DNA of 64,000 bases from Ligustrum vulgare (GCA_963555705.1 OY743180.1:36612129-36676128), one strand, 5' to 3'. Positions 12,701 to 25,188 are shown, counted from the first letter of the stretch. Numbers and translations: made by a program. The notes: generated by a model from the sequence alone, not told the origin.

Positions 12701-15700
12701 ATAAGAATATAAACAATTTACCTAATAATTCGCAAATATTATTAACACAAATAAAAAGGTTTTTGAAGGTATACGTCATTATCTTTTTTTTTTATTAAAA
12801 AAAAAAAAAAAAAGTGAAATTCTATTAGGTAAATTGGCAATTTATTTTCACTAAGCAAAGCATATTCGTTGAATTTCAATAACATAAATGACTATATCGC
12901 CATCGATAAATAAGTTCAATTTATAAAATAAAATAAATGAATAGTAAGTGTACAATTATTTTATCTCATAATTCGGTGACATTAAAAGGGATTTGTAAAG
13001 ACATTTCAATTGAAATACAACATTTTACAAATAAGTAAAAAATTATAGAACGATTAGATTTTGGTAATTAAATTTTTAATTAAAGAATCGTCAAATATTT
13101 CCTAAATCATTACCAACAATAATGTCGTAAAAAACAAAGTGAAAGTGTGACAAAGATCATATAAAAAAAAAAAAAAAACAAATCATTGTCAATAAAATGA
13201 ATAGCTAACATGTAATGAGTTAAAATCAGAATTATCGGCACGAGCACTATCGATAATTACAAATGACTTCTTGCTAACGAAACCTTAGCTCATTGATATT
13301 AATGTCGATAATAATTTTTGAAGGTATACGATTGATCACCCGCAATGTCTCAATTTATTGAGGAATATTAAAAATATGAACAAGTTAAAAAATTCAAGTT
13401 ATCACAAAACACTAAGTATAGAAATATAAGAATATAAACAATTTACCTAATAATTCGTAAATATTATTAGCACAAATAAAAAGGTTTTTGAAGGTATACG
13501 TCATTATCTTTTAGGAAAAAAATGGGAAAAAGTGAAATTCTATTAGGTAAATTGACGATTTATTGTCACTATGTAAAGCATATTCGTTGAATTTTGATAA
13601 CATAAATAACTATATCGGGGTCGATAAACAAGTTAAAAATTAATTTATAAAATAAATAAATAGATAGTAAGTAAATAATTATTTGATCTCATAAGTCGGT
13701 GACGATAAAAGGAATTTATAAAGACATTTCGAGCGAAATACAACATTTGATAAATAAGCAGAAAATTATTGAACACTTAAATATTGGTAATTAACAATTA
13801 TATTGCTAATTAAAGAGTCGTCAAATATTTCCCAAATCATCTCCAGCAATAATGTTGTAAAAACACAATGATAGTGTGACAAAGATCATATAAAAAAAAT
13901 AATTATCAATAAAATGAATCGCTAACATGTAACGATTTAAATAAGAATTACCGGCAAAGGCACTATCAATAATTACAAACAACTTCTTGCTAACGAAACC
14001 TTAGCAACATTTTAATCGATATTAACGCCGATAATAATTTTTGAAGGTATGCGATAGATCACCCACGATGTCTCAATTTAGTGAGGAATATTAAAGACAC
14101 AAGCAAGTTAAAACATTCAATTAATCACAAAAAATTAAGTATAGATATATAAGAATATAAACAATTTAACTAATCGATCGTAAATATTATTTGCGCAAAA
14201 AAAAAAAGATTTTTGAAGGTATACGTCATTATCTTTTAGAAGACAAAAAACAAATAGAAAAAAGCGAAATTCTATTAGTTACATTGACCATTTATTGTCA
14301 CTAATTAAAGCATATTTGCTGAATTTTGATAACATAAATAACTATATCACCATCGATAAAGAAGTTCAATTTATAAAATAAATGAATGGTAAGTGTATAA
14401 TTATTTTATCTCATAAGTCGGTGACATTAAAAGGTATTTGTAAAGACATTTCAATTGAAATACAACATTTTATAAATAAGTAAAAAATTATAGAATGATT
14501 AAATTTTGGTAATTAACAATTATATTGTTAATTAAAGAATCGTCAAATATTTCCCAAACCATAACCAACAATAATGTAGTAAAAACACAATGAAAGTTTG
14601 ACAAAGATCATATAAAAAAATCATTGTCAATAAAATGAATCGCTAAAGTGTAATGATTTAAATCAGAATTATCAACACGTGCACTATCGATAATTACAAA
14701 CGACTTCTTGCTAACGAAACCTTAGCTCATTGATATTAAGGTCGATAATAATTTTTGAAGGTATACGATTGACCACCCAGGATGTCTCAATTTAGTGAGG
14801 AATATTAAAAACATGAACAAGTTGAAAAATTCAAGTTATCACAAAGCACTAAGTATAGAAATAAAAGAATACAAACAATTTACCTAATAATTTGTAAATA
14901 TTATTAGCACAAATAAAAAGGTTTTTGAAGGTATACGTCATTATCTTTTAGAAAACAAAAAAATAGAAAAAAGTGAAATTCTATTAGGTAAATTGACGAT
15001 TTATTGTCACTAAGTAAAGCATATTCGTTGAATTTCGATAACATAAATAACTATATCGCCGTCAATAAACAAGTTAAGAATTAATTTATAAATAAATAAA
15101 TAGATAGTAAGTATATAATTATATGATCTCACAAGTCGGTGACAATTAAAGGAATTTATAAAGACATTTCGAGCGCAATACAACATTTGATAAATAAGCA
15201 GAAAATTATAGAACGATTAAATTTTGGTAATTAACAATTATATTGCTAATTAAAGAGTCGTCAAATATTTCCCAAATCATCACCAACAATAATGTTGTAA
15301 AAAACACAATGAAAGTGTGAGAAAGATCATATCAAAAATAATTCTCAATAAAACGAATCGCTAACGTGTAACGATTTAAATAAGAATTATCGGCACGGGC
15401 TCTATCAATAATTACAAACAACATCTTGCTAGCCAAACCTTAGCAACCTTTTAATCGATATTAACGTTGATAATAATTTTTGAAGGTATGTGACAGATCA
15501 CCCCCGATGCCTCAATTTAGTGAGGAATATTAAAGACACGAAAAAGTTAAAAAATTAAGTATAGATATATAAGAGTATAAACAATTTAACTAATCATTTG
15601 TAAATATTATTAGCACAAATAAAAAGATTTTTGAAGGTATACATCATTATCTTTTAGAAGACAAAAAACAAATAGAAAAAAGAGAAATTCTATTAGTTAC

Positions 15701-16564
15701 ATTGATGATTTATTGTCACTAATTAAAGCATAATTGCTGATTTTTTATAACATCAATTACTATATCGCCATCTGTAAAGAAGTTCAATTTATAAAATAAA
15801 TGAATAATAAGTGTATAATTATTTTATCTCATAAGTCGGTGACATTAAAAGGGATTTGTAAAGACATTTCAACTGAAATACAACATTTTATAAATAAGTA
15901 AAAAATTATAGAACAATTAAATTTTGGTAATTAAATTGTTAATTAAATCATCGTCAAATATTTCCCCAATCATCACCAACAATAATGTCGTAAAAAACAC
16001 AGTGAAAGTGTGACAAAGATCATGTAAAAAAATTATTGTCAATAAAATGAATCGCTAACGCGTAACGATTTAAATAAGAATTATCAGCACAAGCACTATC
16101 AATAATTACAAACAACTTCTTGCTAAAGAAACCTTAGCAACATTTTAATCGATATTAATGTCGATAATAATTTTTGAAGGTATGTGACAGATCACCCACG
16201 ATGTCTCAATTTAGTGAGGAATATTAAAGACACGAACAAGTTAAAAAAAATCAATTTATCACAAAAAATGAAGTATATCTATAAAAGAATATAAACAATT
16301 TAACTAGTCGTTCGTAAATATTATTAGCACAAATTAAAATATTTTTGAAGGTATACGTCATTATCTTTTAGAAAACAAAAACAAATTGAAAAAAGCGAAA
16401 TTCAGTTAGTTACATTGACGATTTATTGTCACTAATTAAAGCAAATTCGATGAATTTTGATAACATAAATGACTATATCGCCATCGATAAAGAAGTTCAA
16501 TTTATAAAATAAATGAATAGTAAGTGTATAATTATTTTATCTCATAATTCGGTGACATTAAAAG
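9774..16564. repeat. Main tandem array, about ten ~0.7-kb units of alternating subtypes A and B
   Basis: The landmark 'cgataataatttttgaagg' (or close variants) recurs near 9799, 10435, 11147, 11862, 12573, 13303, 14025, 14740, 15466 and 16160, so units are about 640-730 bp. Subtype A has 'gattgatcaccc' and 'catttcgagcgaaata'. Subtype B has 'gacagatcaccc', 'gccatcgataaagaagttc' and 'catttcaattgaaata'. The order is A-B-A-B-(A/B hybrid)-A-B-A-B-B, giving a higher-order period near 1.4 kb. Most units end in 'ttcttgctaacgaaaccttagc' or a close variant. Units carry poly(A/T) tracts and no conserved ORF. The 62-73 residue frames at 10052 and 11517 are chance products of A units. Confidence 0.9.
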
Positions 16565-18841
16565 TGTAATGCCCCGAGTTCTAAGCACCCGGTACATCAT
16601 GTCATCCTTTTAAAATAGTTTTTGAAACAATAATTGAGCGAAAAAATAACTGAAATTCAATTTCATTTTTCGAGAATAATGATTTTGCGAAAAATAACTA
16701 AAAATCGAATTTCATTTAAAATTCAATGATAAATAATTCAAATGTTTTTAAAAAATAGCTTAAACAATAATAAGAAATTCAAAATATCAAAATTAATGTG
16801 TTTAATCAATTATCTTAAAACATATTTTTCTAATTCTTCAATAGCCACCATCTTGCGCTCTGTCGCCAACTCCTAAATCTGTAAGTTTAAAGAAAGGGTG
16901 AGCATTTCATAGAAATACTCAATAGACTCGGTGCATAATAATAATTGGTATTATAAATAAAGCACATAATCATGATATTCAAGTAGTCTCATGCATTTAA
17001 GCAAGTAAATTCTCGTAACATCATGCTTAAACAAACAAGCAATTGTCATGCCCGAAGGCAAGTAGTCTCATGTCCGAAGACAAGTAATTGTCATGTCCGA
17101 AGACAAGAAATTGTCATGCCCGGAAGCAAGAAATTGTCATGAACACAATCATACATGCAAGATCTATAATACAAATAATTATTGATGCGCATTTTAGAAA
17201 ATAAGTTTGTAAGTAGGAGTCTACAAATAAATTTGTAAATAGGAGTCTACCTTATTTCTCGAGTTTGTTGAGTGGGAAAAACGTCAATCTTCAAAACGTC
17301 CAAACGTCTCGTCTAGCCATTATATAAAATAAATATTAAACTAATATTTTGGGATTTAGAGTTTTAAAATGAAATTTAAAAGCTTAGGGATTAAATTTAA
17401 AAATATAGGATAATCGATTTGAAAAGAGTTGGAGCTAAAACAGAATTTTCAGAAATCTTGGGGATGAAATCATGAGTTTAAAAATAAAGAGGCTGAGTTT
17501 TAAACACATTTTAGAACATAATAGGGACTAAAGTAAATGCCTTTAAAACTTGGGGACTGAAGTGGCAAGTTAATAAAATCAAACTTTAAAACAAAAAAAA
17601 AACAAAAATTCTCTTCTCTCTCCATTCGCTCGGAACAGAGGAGTAGCGAGGAGAGGAAGGGGCGACGCCCTTTCAAGCCGCTGTCAGTATGAATCCGGCG
17701 GTAGCGCGCCGATCAGAGGCGACAGGGGGGTGTTTCGAAGAAAGATTTTCTATGTGATTTTGGTGCTTAAATCGAAAAACAACCGAGGCTTGGTTCAGCG
17801 ATTTTGGGGCTAAGACCGTGGTTTGAGGTCGCGGTGTGGGTGGTTTCCCGGCAACATTCCGGTTGAAGCTCGAGGTAAGGTATTGGGTTTGATTTATTTC
17901 TTGGTTTTAGGTTTAATTTTGGGTTTTCTTGACTTTGGGCAGTAGGCGATTTCTATGGTGGTGGTTTGGGTGTTGCAGTTTTGGTCAGTTTGTTGTGTGA
18001 TGTTGGATTGAAGGTAGAAGATGGGCTTGGTTTTACTGTTGTGCTGGTTCGATCGGCAATAGAGGTGGCTGCTGGTGGTAGTGTTGATCGGTATTGGCTT
18101 GATTTTGATTGAGGCTTGGTTCCTTGAAGATGGTGGTTCAAGGGACTGAATTATTACATAGTAGGTTGATTGCTGAAGTTCTGTGATGTGAATAAGGTAG
18201 TGAATGAGAGGTGTTGCAGATTGTAGTTGATGGTGGTGGATTGATGTTGGTGATGGAGTTTTTGGGAAATTGGTGGTGATGATCGATATGTTGTTGGCTG
18301 TATCGTCTATGAGGCTTGGTGGTATTGGAATTAGGCTGTAGCTATCGTTTTGTGGTTATGTTTGTGAATTGGATTGGATTTGGGCAATATATATAGATTG
18401 GTGTGGAAAGTATTGTAGTTGGAATAGAGTTTTGAATATGGAATATTTGATTTAGAATATGATTGTGAAAACTTGGGATACAAGAATACGAGTGCGAATA
18501 GAATGCCTTTAAAAATAATTATTTAAAAGATAAAACTTGGATTAAAAATAAATTTGGATAATATTAAAATCTTTCTTTGAAATTTTAAACTTAAAATAAT
18601 TCGAATTTAAAATAAATGATAATTTTTGGGCTTAAATAAATTTGGACTTGGATAATATTTAAAATTATGAAATTGGACTAGGAAATCGAATTAGACTCAA
18701 ATTATATTTTATTAACTCGAAGTAATTAATATGGCTAGACGAACACGCTTTAATTTAAAAATAGGTGAAATTATAGCGAGGCGCTTTTGAGAAATTAAAT
18801 ATTTATTTTATAATCAAATCGAAAAATTCTCGGTCGCTACA
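16565..18841. mobile_element. Long solo LTR 2 (2277 bp) inserted in the array
   Basis: It starts TGTAATGCCCCGAG and ends GGTCGCTACA. The 5-bp duplication is AAAAG on the left (16560-16564) and AAAAA on the right (18842-18846). Intact array units read aaaaggg here, so the right copy differs by a single G-to-A change. Inside are four ~30-bp repeats with hairpins of the type TGCCcgaaGGCA or TGTCcgaaGACA (about 17045-17140) and a GC-rich segment (17620-17890) after an A-rich tract, which may hold the LTR transcription start. Its last ~30 bp match the end of solo LTR 3. There are no retrotransposon genes, and the 62-residue ORF at 17953-18141 is not supported. Confidence 0.78.
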
Positions 18842-19489
18842 AAAAAGGATTTGTAAAGACATTTCAATTGAAATACAACATTTATAAATAAGTAAAAAAT
18901 TATAGAACGATTAAATTTTGGTAATTAAATTGTTAATTAAAGAATCGTCAAATATTTCCCAAATCATCACCAACAATAATGTCGTAAAAAACACAGTGAA
19001 AGTGTGACAAAGATCATATAAAAAAATCATTGTCAATAAAATGAATCGCTAACGTGTAATGATTTAAATCAGAATCATCGGCAAGGGCACTATTGATAAT
19101 TACAAACGACTTCTTGCTAACGAAACCTTAGCTCATTGATATTAAGGTCGATAATAATTTTTGAAGGTATACAATTGATCACCCGCGATGTCTCAATTTA
19201 GTGAGGAATATTAAAAACATGAACAAGTTAAAAATTCAAGTATCACAAAACACTAAGTATAGAAATATAAGAATATAAACAATTTACCTAATAATTCGTA
19301 AATATTATTTGCACAAATAAAAAGGTTTTTGAAAGTATACGTCATTATCTTTTAGGAAAAAAAATAGAAAAAAAGTGAAATTCTATTAGGTAAATTGACA
19401 ATTTATTGTCACTAAGTAAAGCATATTCGTTGAATTTTGATAACATAAATAACTATATCGCCATCGATAAACAAGTTAAAAATTAATTT
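18842..19489. repeat. Tandem array, distal units, ending at the Copia insertion
   Basis: The interrupted B unit resumes here (catttcaattgaaata) and is followed by an A unit starting near 19147. That A unit runs to 'aaaaattaatttat', where every other A unit continues 'aaaataaataaatag'. Here the sequence changes abruptly into Copia coding sequence at 19490, so the right edge of the array is a truncation junction. Confidence 0.85.
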
Positions 19490-20651
19490 ATGGAGGTTCC
19501 ACTTGGCCTTCGCCGACAGAGGGGGAATATGGTATGTCAGCTCAATAAATCCATGTATGATTTGAAACAAGCTTCTTGTAATTGGTTTGCAAAACTATCT
19601 AATGCTATTCAAAAGTCAGGTTTCAATCAATCAAAGGCTGATTATTCCTTATTTACCAAATCCAATGGGAGCTCATTTACTGTGGTACTCATTTATGTTG
19701 ACGACATAATTATGATGGGAAATAATGAAAAACAAATTAAATCCCTCAAAGAATTTCTCCTTCAACAATTTCGTATCAAAGATCTTAGTGATTTAAAATA
19801 TTTTCTTGGCATTGAAATCTCTCAATCCTGAAAAGGAATATTTATTTCCCAAAGGAAATATGCATTGGATATTTTGAAGGACGTGAGATTACTTGGATCT
19901 CGTCCTAATTCATTCCCGATGGAGGAACATTTGAAGTTAAATTCTGATGATGGTGATTTACTACATGATCCTACCAAATACAGGAGGCTGGTTGGGAAAT
20001 TGATTTACCTTACAGTAACAAGACCTGATGTGATATACTCTGTGTAAATCCTAAGTCAATGTATGCAAAATCCATGAAACCCGCATTGGGAAGCAACTTT
20101 AAGGGTCTTAAGATTTATTAAAGGCAATCCAGGTCTAGGATTATTCTTTCCTTCCTCTACCGATCTCACATTAAAAGCCTACTGCGATTCGGATTGGGCA
20201 GGTTGCATAATAACTCGGCGTTCTATTTCGGGATACTGAATATTCTTAGGAAATTCTTTAATTTCCTGGAAGTCCAAGAAACAAGTAAATGTGGCTCGTT
20301 CTTCCGCAGAAGCAGAATATCGAGCTATGGCCACGACATGTTCGGAGATCACGTGGATACAATACATTTTACAAGATCTTAAGGTCCTACAAAAACATTC
20401 GACAACTTTATTTTTTGATAATCAAGCAGCACTCCACATTGCCAGAAATCCAGTCTAGCGAACTAAACATATAGAGATTGATTGTCACATTGTTAGGGAA
20501 AAACTACAAACCGGGGTAATTTCAACTTCATATGTTCCGTCACATTCTCAACTTGCAGATATCTTCACCAAGCCTTTGGGAAGTAAACAATTCCGAAAAT
20601 TAAGTGACGAGTTGGGACTTCAAGATATTCACTCGCCAACTTGAGGGGGAA
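19490..20651 (+). mobile_element. Ty1/Copia 3' portion: RT end and RNase H, with stops
   Basis: The first frame (19490-19831) is the middle of a Copia RT: VPLGLRRQ, LNKSMYDLKQASCNWFAKLS and the catalytic YVDD, then FLGIEISQS before an in-frame stop. The next part continues KYALDIL and RPNSFPMEEHLKLN, with a further stop near 20045. RNase H follows (20140-20640) with CDSDWAGC, ARSSAEAEYRAMA, ADIFTKPLG and one more stop near 20457. A polypurine tract gagggggaa precedes the LTR. Everything upstream of mid-RT is missing; the 5' end is fused to the tandem array. Confidence 0.88.
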
Positions 20652-20912
20652 TGTTGGAATAAATCCCGCAATTGATCCCATGATTGCATCCATTGATGGG
20701 TGTATAATTTATTGAAGGAAAGAAAAGATACCTTGATATGTGATTGATATTATGGCTGGTGATAGGAGAAAATTATGGGATCATGACCTTGTATATAATT
20801 GTATTCCTAGAATAGCTTGCTAGAATAGCTCAACATCTATTTATATAGTTGCTTGTATAGTGTTGATGATTGAAATATACAGAAATTTTATTCATTTACT
20901 CTAATTTTATCA
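20652..20912 (+). repeat. 3' LTR of the Copia fragment
   Basis: It begins TGTTGGAATAAATC directly after the polypurine tract at 20643-20651 and ends near ...ttttatCA. The length of about 261 bp suits a small Copia LTR. The 5' LTR is absent with the deleted half, so no LTR comparison or target duplication check is possible. Confidence 0.7.
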
Positions 20913-22118
20913 GGTTTATAATGTGAAATGGTTCGGTTTGAAAAAACTTCAAACCGCCTTAAACGGATTGATTTAGATTTCAATTGTCAAAACTGCGGTT
21001 TCAAACCGCCAACCCGCTAAATTTTAAAAAATAAAAATAAAGGCAAATGTTCAATTTTAAGAACATGCAGCTCACTTTTTATTCTCAACAAACCAAAGTT
21101 AAGGAGTCAAAGATAAATTTGTTCAAATCCATAACCATTTGAACATAATTCTTACTCCTACATTTCATAATCATAATATAAGACATTTTCTTAAAATAAA
21201 AATTTTAAGGTAATAACTAACTAAAGTTTATTTAAGAAAATTATAAATGTTTGCAGTAATTATTTTTTATCTACATTCGGTATTAGATCTACATGTTATT
21301 GTCATTTGTTGTAGACTGTTTTTCATATTTGCGTGATTGAAAGTTAGTATATAATCGTTTTGACAACTGTTTACTCTACATAAAGGCATCCTTCTACTTT
21401 GTGTTACGGTGGTTCGTGGCTACACGAGTGTTTAATGTATTTATTCTTTCGTATAAGATGTTATTTGTTATACCAACAAACTCTTATCAATTGATCTTAG
21501 AAGATATTTTTTAGGGGTCGATCATGATATGGTAGATGCATTGAATTTATGGAACAATTATGCATTGGTAACTACATGCGATCAGGTTCTTGTCTTGTTT
21601 AGTGATATAATGTCTATGTTTTGGGTTTAAAAGTCGGGAATAATATAAGCAATCATACAATATTTACAACACTGCACTCAATGAGAGTCAAATGCTATTA
21701 TTGAGTTAGTTTTAACTCAAAATTTCAACTAGAAATTTTAGACAAATATGTGTCTTTGATCTCGTTTGGAATCTACTAATCCATTTTTTGGAAAACCGCA
21801 AAAAATGGTTTGGTTTAGAAAATGAAATTATTTGGTGTGATTTGAGATAATTTCAAACCATTTTAAATGGTTAAACGGTTTGGTTTGAAATATTACTACA
21901 AACAGCACAAATCAAACCGTGTTCGCCCCTAATTTCAAGGGTTGATTTTTTTATAATTTTATATGTGCTATACTTAATAAAATGGTGTGTAAAATAAGGT
22001 TTTGGTTTGATAAGAATATTTCTAGTTCTAGAGGGTAGAATTGGTATTTAAAATTTGTTACTAACAACGGATGTGTGTTTGGGCAAGCTGGGTCAAATGA
22101 CCCAGCAATATTATTGAA
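20913..22118. other. Intergenic, probable non-autonomous hAT-type element
   Basis: No gene is visible. The right part ends in aaccgtgttcgcccctaa (to about 21931), the reverse complement of a TAGGGGCGAACACGGTT-type end found in many plant non-autonomous hAT elements. Near 20917-20945 the text 'gtgaaatggttcggtttg' could be the matching left end. No matching 8-bp duplication was seen, so the limits are tentative. The interior is AT-rich without an ORF. Confidence 0.35.
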
Positions 22119-22321
22119 CAGGGACGAAAAAAAAAAGCCCAAAATAAATTTGACCTGTTCAATACAAAAAAAGCCCAATTCTTCCTTAATTCTGAACGCC
22201 TCAACCTACAGCCCACAAATACAAATATCCCGACTCACCAATCCACCCAATTTCTTTGCAATTCCATTCCCCGCCGACCGCCTCTCGCTCTCTACAGGTC
22301 TTGCTGCTACCAGAAAAATAG

Positions 22322-22438
22322 GCTGCTGAAGAGACTAGAAAAGCTTGTGCAGGTGCTGAGGCCAGAAATCTTGATCTGGTTAAAAAAGCTTGAAGAAGAA
22401 GAAGGAAAAGTTCATCAGCTTCAAGATTCTGTACAGAG
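22322..22438 (+). pseudogene. Captured or relict myosin XI coiled-coil exon fragment
   Basis: Bounded by AG on the left and GTTTGT on the right, like an exon. It reads EETRKACAGAEARNLDLVKK and, after one extra base that shifts the frame, KLEEEEGKVHQLQDSVQR. The pattern KKLE....KV.QLQDSVQR is characteristic of the coiled coil after the IQ motifs in plant class XI myosins, the actin motors that move organelles. No motor domain, IQ motifs or cargo-binding tail lie nearby, so this is an isolated fragment. It sits inside the candidate hAT limits, which suggests gene capture; a relict into which the hAT element inserted is the alternative. Confidence 0.65.
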
Positions 22439-22827
22439 GTTTGTATCCATAAATTGGAAATTGGAATTCAATGAAAATTATTTATCTTATCTCTATTAAG
22501 AAAGAGTAAACCTACGTTACCTACCACCAACTTGTCTGTGGTCCCTGGGCTTCCTTTTTGCAATTATCTAGCACTTAATATATTGAGAATTCCAAAATAG
22601 CTTGCCTTGTCTTGGAGCAGCAATGACCGATCTTTCTTTCTATGTAGCTTATGTTTTGTGCTCAAGTTGTATGTAATCATATTTATACATGATGAAACCA
22701 CTCTCACCTGCCCCTCCCCGCCCCCAATAAAAAAATGCATAATAATACGGGACAGTGGATCGAAACTTCCAAATCTCTGATGTTGATGTTTTATGTTGCT
22801 TGATATCTTATTACAGAATATTGAATT

Positions 22828-25188
22828 ATGGACAAATACTTGAAAAGGAAAGCCCCATTGTCTAGTGAAGAACATAGTACTAATGTTTGTGAGGTCATTG
22901 AAGATGAAAAGGATATTTTGGATAAAATTGATGTTGCACAACTTCCTACAGATCCTGGACTACGAATTCCAATAATGGAATATAATGTTAATGATCGAGA
23001 TATGGTTCGAAGAGCATACTTGCAGTTAGGTCCCTGTCAGCCTCTCAAGCATGATTTTCCACAAAAACAATGTGGAAAATCAGGATTGAGACGTTTTCAA
23101 TCATCTTGGTTTAACAAATTCCCTTCTTGGTTAATATAGCATAGAAAAAGATGCTGCATTTTGCTTCACCTGTTACCTTTTCCAATCAAGCAGTGAGCGC
23201 GGTAGCAGTGATACCTTTGTAAAGCGGGGGTTTTCAAATTGGAAACACTTACAAATTCTTCAAGAACATGTTGGAGATCATAATAGTGCACATAGTAAAG
23301 CTCGTATTAGATGTGAAGCCTTAATCAAAAGAAAAGTATTTCATCTATTTTTTTGAAGAAGTCAGAACAAGAATAGAGTGACTACAAAATTCGTTTGGGT
23401 GCATCAATAGATTGTGCTAAATTCCTTCTACGTCAAGGGCTAGCATTTCGAGGATGTGATGAATTTGAAGGTTCAAGGAATCAAGGGAATTTTCTTGAAC
23501 TATTGAAGTGGTTGTGTGATCACAATGATGAGATTAATGCCATTGCACTGAAGAATGCTCCAAAAAATCACAAGTTAACATCACCTACCATTCAAAAATA
23601 TATTGTAAGTGCTGCTGCCTTTGAAACTATCAATGTTATTATGAACAATATTGGTGATGGTTTATTTTCTATTCTTGTGGATGAATCTCGCGACATCTCA
23701 GTTAAGGAGCAAATGTCTATTGTTTTGCGTTATGTAGACAAGAATGGTTGTGTAGTTGAACGTTTTGTTGGTATTGAGCATGTTTCGAGCACGACGGCTC
23801 TCTCACTTAAGGTTGCTATTGATCGTATGTTCTCTAGATATAATTTAAGTATATCTAGATTGAGAGGTCAAGGCTATGACGGGGCTAGTAATATGCAAGG
23901 GGAGTTTAATGGTTTGAAAGCGCTTATTTTGAAAGAGAATCCAAGTGCTTTCTACATTCATTGCTTTGCTCATCAACTTCAACTAGCTCTTGTAGGAGTG
24001 GCAAACAAGCATGTGGAGATCGATGCGTTCTTTGATTTGGTTGATAAGGTTGTAAATGTTGTTGGAGGTTCAGCTAAACGTTGTGATCTTCTTCGTGAGA
24101 AACAAAGACTCAAAGTTCTGGAAGCTCTTAGTCATGATGAAATATCTAGTGGACGTGGCCTTAATCAAGAAACTACACTTAAGCGCGCAGGTGACACACG
24201 TTGGGGTTCTCACTATGGTTCTGTACTTAGCTTGATTGGTATATTTTCATCTATAATTGATGTCATTGATATGATTGCTAATGATGTTCCAAGTGCTGGA
24301 AAAAGAGGTGAAGCACTTAATTTGTTGAGCTTGATTCAAACATTTGACTTTTCCTTTAGACTACATCTCATGAAAAAGATCTTAAGAATTTCAGACGAAT
24401 TGTCAAAGGCATTACAAAAGAAGGATCAAGATATTGTCAATGCTATGAGATTAGTGAAAGTTTGTAAAGCACGACTTCAAGAAATGAGGGACAATGGATG
24501 GGATTCTTTTTTGGAAGCGGTTAGCTCTTTTTGTCAGACACATGATATTGTTGTTCCTAACTTGAATGATGTTTATATACCTCCAGGTCGGTCACGAAGA
24601 AACAATCAAGAAATGACGAATTTACATCATTTGCGGGTGGATTTCTTTTATGTCGTCATTGATATGCAACTTCAGGAATTGAATGATCGTTTTTCTGAGG
24701 TTAATAGTGACTTATGTCTTTGTGTTGCATGTTTGTGTCCAAATGATTCATTTTGTACTTTTGACAAGAAAAGATTAATTCAACTTGGTGGATATTATCT
24801 CGAAGATTTTTCACCAATAGATCTCTTGGCACTTGATGAACAACTTGAAACTTATATTTTGGATATGCGCACCGATGAAGATTTTAGCGGATTACGAGGC
24901 CTTAGTGATCTTTCACAAAAGTTGGTGATGAAGAAAAAACATGAAGTTTATCCATTACTCTATAGGCTTGTGACGTTGGCATTAATTCTTCCAGTTGCAA
25001 CTGCTACAGTAGAGAGAGCATTTTCATCAATGAATCTCGTTAAGACTCGACTGCGCAATCGAATTGGAGATCAATGGTTGAACGATAGTTTGATTGTATA
25101 TATCGAGAAAGATATATTTGATAGAATTGATAATGATATAATTATACGTCGTTTTCAAAGTATGAAAACACGTAGGGATCAAGTGTAA
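22828..25188 (+). pseudogene. hAT transposase, TTF-zinc-finger/DUF4371 type, frame-broken
   Basis: The start MDKYLKRKAP (22828) opens a 103-residue frame with the N-terminal text PTDPGLRIPI and a TTF-type zinc-finger region (RRFQSSWF), ending in a stop near 23137. Sequence up to 23390 continues the homology in shifted frames (DAAFCF, KRGFSNWKHL). A long frame then runs 23395-25188 (597 residues) with the DUF4371 RNase-H-like core (ILVDESRDIS, GQGYDGASNM, HCFAHQLQLALV, RWGSHY) and the C-terminal hAT dimerisation domain (LPVATATVERAFSSMN, KTRLRNRI). This resembles the plant 'zinc finger MYM-type protein 1-like' transposases. The breaks at 23130-23345 disable the N-terminal DNA-binding part, while the catalytic and dimerisation half stays open. 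Confidence 0.88.

Noticed and set aside
17041..17160. Regular short repeats as a possible CRISPR array
   Set aside because: Only about four degenerate ~30-bp units with no unique spacers, inside a plant LTR.
6042..19489. The ~0.7-kb array as a 5S rRNA, tRNA or other RNA gene cluster
   Set aside because: No 5S or tRNA internal promoter pattern or conserved RNA sequence was seen in the units.
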